From the NCBI GenBank assembly GCA_011316305.1, contig SAUG01000027.1, forward strand, positions 124,001-188,000: a DNA stretch of 64,000 nt, given 5' to 3'. Position numbers and translations under genes: made by a program. The stretch's first letter is position 1; every line of letters starts with the position of its first letter. Shown in pieces: positions 60,601-64,000 of the stretch. The notes below the pieces were generated by a model. That model saw nothing but the letters and a program-made list of their open reading frames with translations, ran no database searches and was not told where the DNA came from. The DNA comes from Rusavskia elegans. Its lineage: Eukaryota > Ascomycota > Lecanoromycetes > Teloschistales > Teloschistaceae.

Positions 60601-62199
60601 CTATCTTTTTTTTTTTTTATATTAGGTTTATAAAAAGCTTTTTATATTTTAAAAACTTTAATAGCCTCTTTAGTATTAGCTAGATACTTGATAGATTCCC
60701 AAAATCTTTTATAAAGTAGCGAATCGACCTGCTAGACTAAATATTTAGGTTTATTCTGCCTTATATAAATATTTAAAAAACAATTAACTTTCTATTTTTT
60801 TTCTTCGCCTTTTACTAGAATAGGCTAAAGCTCCGAATTTTTATTACTTTATAAATACTAGAGATTTTATAAAGATATATAGAAAATAGAATAAATAATT
60901 CTAAATAATTCCGGCAGGTATAATTTATATATCTATAAGCTAACTTTCTTTAGAACTTTTCATAGATCTAATTATCTATAGTCTAATTTTTTTTAGATCT
61001 AAAAGTATATATATTAACGTTCCAAGTAAAAATTTAATTTCTTTTAATAATAAATATTTCTTTATAATAACGGTTATATTACTTCATCCATTAATTTATA
61101 ACTTTTTACTATTTTATAACTAATCTATTTTTTCGGTAGCTAGAAATACTTTTTTCTTAAAATTTCTATTTTCGGGAACCTAATCTAAATAAAATATATA
61201 GCTTTTTAGAAATTTATTAGAGCTTCTATTAGTAAATGTTTGTTTACTATTATTATATATAAATATCGCTATAGAAATTAATTGAAGTTAATTTTTTTTT
61301 TAAAAATATAGTAAACTCGTAAATAATACTCCAGCGTTTAATTTTAGCGCTCTATTTATCTATCCATTTGGAAATAATAGACTATATTAAATTTCCGCTT
61401 TATATCTAAATAGTATATACTAGAAATTACTAGTAAATAAAAATATTCGATCTAAGATTAAATCTTATATTATACTATCTACTAAATTTTCGGTATTTAG
61501 ATTTTTTTTATTATAATATATATTCCGTATTTCGTTAATTTATTAATAAATATATAGATAATATTACTTTTTTTACCTATATACGGATCTTTTATAGACG
61601 GAAAATCAGTAATAAAATCTATTATTATAGAAAAAAATCGATTCTTGCTTCTAGATAGAATTAAACTAAATTTTCTATAAAATTTATAAAAATAGATCTA
61701 TACCTTTTAGTAAAAAGAATATATATAAATACATTTTTTAATTATCCTTTTTATTCCCGTCTAATAATATCTATATTTAATCGAATCTAAAATCTATTTA
61801 GTAGTGAAATAATCCATAGACGGATTATTATAATTTATATATTGTATTTCCTTTCTAGAAAGCAGGTTTTTAGAAATATAAACTAAGGTATAGCTTCCTT
61901 ATAGAAATAGCTATCTTCTAATTTATTCTAGCGAGTTTATTCGAACGGTTTAAAAAATTTCTTTTTCTAACTTTTATTAATTATAAAATTACTATTAGAC
62001 TATAATTTTTTGAACTAGACTACTATAGACTCGCGTATATCTAAATATATCCTTTCATTTTTAAAAATCTTTTATATTGAAAGGTATAAGATTCTAGTAT
62101 AAATATCTAAAGGATTATCTAACTTTATATTATCGAATAGAATAATTTAATAAATAGTTTCCGGAATACTAGTATTTTCTTGGATTTCTAGCTATAAAT
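60600..62199 (-). pseudogene. Ty3/Gypsy chromovirus pol: integrase and chromodomain
   Basis: Minus strand, right to left: an H2C2-like region at about 61870-61690 (HFTTKQILDSIKYRYY). Next is DFITDFPSIKDPY at 61620-61575 (consensus DFIxxLPxSxG), then INKLTKYGIYI and, at about 61385-61320, YYFQMDRQIERQN (stop) TLEYYLR. The last is the integrase core HPQTDGQTERxNQxLExYLR. Around 60960-60900 stands YKLYLPELFRI (YxLxLPxxxxIHPVFHVSLL). At 60800-60660 stands KVNCFLNIYIRQNKPKYLV and then ESIKYLANTKEAIKVF. This fits a chromodomain (VExILDxRxxxxxLxYLVKWxGY ... TWEPxxxLxNAxxAIxxFH), which steers integration to heterochromatin. The RT lies to the right and was lost or cut by the Copia LTR at 62200. Confidence 0.82.
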
Positions 62200-62375
62200 T
62201 GTTGGAAGTACGTGTTACGTATAACAGCTGTGCCAAGGCGCCAAGGGCGCTAGTACCAATTAGATCTAGTAGATCTAGACGCTAAAGCCCTACTACTTCC
62301 TTTTTATATACTTAGTTCAGGCGAAAGCCTACTTTAGTAAATTAAGCTTGATATTCTATATATATAATTCGAATA
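62200..62375 (+). repeat. Copia V 5' LTR
   Basis: 176 bp, TGTTGGAAGTACGTGTTACG at the start, ATTCGAATA at the end (terminal CA changed to TA). A TATA box TTTTTATATACTT lies at 62301-62313. Confidence 0.9.
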
Positions 62376-63619
62376 AATTATAAACTCGAAAGTTTAGGCC
62401 GAGTTAGTTTATAATAGTTATCGTAATTTATAAATATTATATCTCTATACTTAACGCCTTTTTAGATAACTATCGAATTTTCCCTTCTATTAACCTTTCC
62501 GAATTCGATATATATTATTAAACCTATAAAGCTTCTAATACGGTGAACGACGAAATTTATAGTTATACTACCTATAAGTACCCCGGTAACTACCGAAATT
62601 ATAAATAGCTAAATAGACCCTTTCGTCTTACTTACGACTCTTCTAGCCGCTTAAACTACTAACTTCTATACTTTTAGATAGAATATAAATCGCTAATTAC
62701 TAGGTATAGATATACTGCTATATACTATATATATTACTATACTAATAAAGAAGGCTGGTATATAATTAGGAATACTCTACCGCGAATTATTATATAGAGC
62801 GCCCTAGCTAACTTTCTAGCCCTATATAGAAACTATAGTAATCTAGATAGCTCTAGCTATTATATAAAATACGGGAAGCGACAATCTAGCTAATTTAATA
62901 TAGGCTAGAACCTCTATAAAACGGGGGGCTAGTAGACTATATTTCTAGCTATCGTATTTTTCCTAACTTCCTAACGGTCTAAGCGAGCTCCTATTATTTC
63001 TAAACTAATTACCTCGTCTCTAGAACTAGAGCTATTAAGTTTAGCTTTAGTTTTACTAGCTATATTATCTAGTCCTAAGTAGTATAAAAACCTAAAGCCT
63101 CCTATTTATTACTAAAGACTATTATTATAGCGTTTCAACTCTTAAAGCTTTATTTAACCTATTCTAAACCCTAATTTTATCTCTATATTATTTTTATTAA
63201 AGCTTTATACTAATTCTTATAACCTTAAAAGTCTTAAATAACGTTTTTTTTAGAGACTATCTAATAATCTCCGAGTAAGCTAAACTACCCGTAATTTCTA
63301 ATTCTCTATTAAAAACTATAGACTCCTCTATAACTAATAGTAAATCGATTTTACTATCTAGAGCTACCTATATCCTAACTCTAATTATTATCTTTTAATA
63401 TTACTCTTTATTATATTTAAAGACGATCCGGACCTTTTTATAGCTTTTAATTTCCTTCCGATACCTCTAAGCCCGAGTAATTTATTCGGCCTCGAAGTTA
63501 TTACTCTTCTAGGCTATTTACCGCCTAGATCCCCTATAATATCCGACCTCTACAGCGCTATTCCTTACGGAATTCTAATTTAGTCTAGTACTAAACTCGG
63601 TAATATATCTATATCTATA

Positions 63620-64000
63620 CTAATTATAGATAATATTAAACTAGAAAATTCCGGCTATTTTATTAATATAGTTCCGAAGCTTAAAACCCGTTCGGACTAT
63701 AAGAACTAGGAGGAAAATATTATAGCCTACTACGTTTTTTATAACCTTTAAACTATTACTAAAGGCTCTTTAATCCCGGATATTTCTAAATATAAAAAAG
63801 AATATATAGAATATATCTATATAGCGATTAAGATAACCTATAATATTAATACTAAAAATCTTATTAAAAATATTATATTAGATATTTAAAAGATATTAGA
63901 TAAATTCTAAATATAATATAGAGTCTATAGTATCGGTAAATCTATAGAACTCGATATCTAGCTAGATATCTTCTATTATAATAGTTCTTTCGAAAACGTA
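63620..64000 (+). pseudogene. Copia V gag, 5' part
   Basis: The plus frame reads IIDNIKLENSGYFINIV, then KLKTRSDYKN (stop) EENI, the Gag start seen also at 11480 and, inverted, at 44690. It goes on to RDA-like sequence and FYYNSSFENV at the window edge, matching 23480-23580. Stops are of the Trp/Gln type. The ATG expected before the first block is not visible, as elsewhere in this window. Confidence 0.7.

Larger units (their letters stand above)
62200..64000 (+). mobile_element. Copia element V (plus strand), runs off the window
   Basis: LTR (62200-62375), primer-binding-site-like ATTATAAACTCG, a leader of about 1.2 kb and the start of gag, all homologous to Copia I inverted (46092-43990). 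GC content and codon integrity are slightly better than in Copia I. It truncates the Gypsy relic on its left. A second LTR, if present, lies beyond 64000. Confidence 0.88.

Noticed and set aside
1..64000. Mitochondrial DNA, because of the low GC content
   Set aside because: LTR retrotransposons, Helitron, SINEs and Pol III modules are nuclear, and the CpA/TpG loss with CpG kept is the nuclear RIP pattern. No mitochondrial genes or rRNA were seen.
1..64000. Intact protein-coding host genes
   Set aside because: The open stretches I could follow are short relative to the decayed frames, lack ATG in context and fall inside recognisable or repeated elements.

Overview
The window looks like an AT-rich, repeat-filled compartment of a filamentous ascomycete (Pezizomycotina) genome that was heavily mutated by repeat-induced point mutation (RIP). 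CpA and TpG are almost absent and TpA dominates, while CpG is still common. Every long reading frame I could follow is interrupted by TAG or TAA where Gln or Trp would be expected, and ATG is nearly gone. I see no intact protein-coding gene, rRNA, genuine tRNA or CRISPR array. The window is a stack of transposable elements inserted into one another, and several junctions can be read to the base from target-site duplications (TSDs).

Layout: 1-911 is the 5' end of a minus-strand Copia element with its 167-bp LTR. 912-3880 is decayed and unassigned. 3880-7400 is a hAT-like transposase relic, broken by an 809-bp TIR element (A1). 7400-11144 is unassigned decayed coding DNA. 11145-28196 is a plus-strand Copia element (III) that carries a four-level nest. 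Copia contains a 1.08-kb poly(A) retroposon with a 13-bp TSD. The retroposon contains a short TIR element (B2, TA TSD). B2 contains a 10,046-bp TIR element (TA TSD). The same Copia also holds two tRNA-type SINEs. 28197-28425 is a weakly mutated spacer. 28426-32490 is a minus-strand Copia (II) interrupted by TIR element A2. 32490-34892 is unassigned. 34895-35694 is TIR element A3. 37108-46092 is a complete minus-strand Copia (I) with matching LTRs and the TSD ATTTC. It was itself hit by a pogo/Fot-like MITE (37741-38255) and by TIR element B1 (40069-40894). The sequence around Copia I (35697-37102 and 46098-50880) reads as one old plus-strand coding relic that I cannot name. 50887-51326 is a third SINE and about 51330-52015 a further TIR element (C). 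52018 to about 56700, perhaps to 58900, is a Helitron with a readable HUH Rep and Pif1-type helicase. 59500-62199 is the 3' part of a minus-strand chromodomain Gypsy element. 62200-64000 is the start of a plus-strand Copia that runs off the window.

Two observations stand out. First, the short TIR elements A, B and C and the 10-kb element share TA targets, terminal CCTTAGG-type repeats and, for A, B and the 10-kb element, subterminal sequence. The 10-kb element is therefore a candidate autonomous partner, and its long coding relics match no transposase I recognise. Second, each short TIR element carries an internal tRNA-like Pol III module, most of them followed by a T-run, and the module heads differ or are swapped between copies. 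DNA transposons carrying SINE-like modules are unusual. All family calls come from reading the sequence by eye and from mental translation; none was tested by database search.
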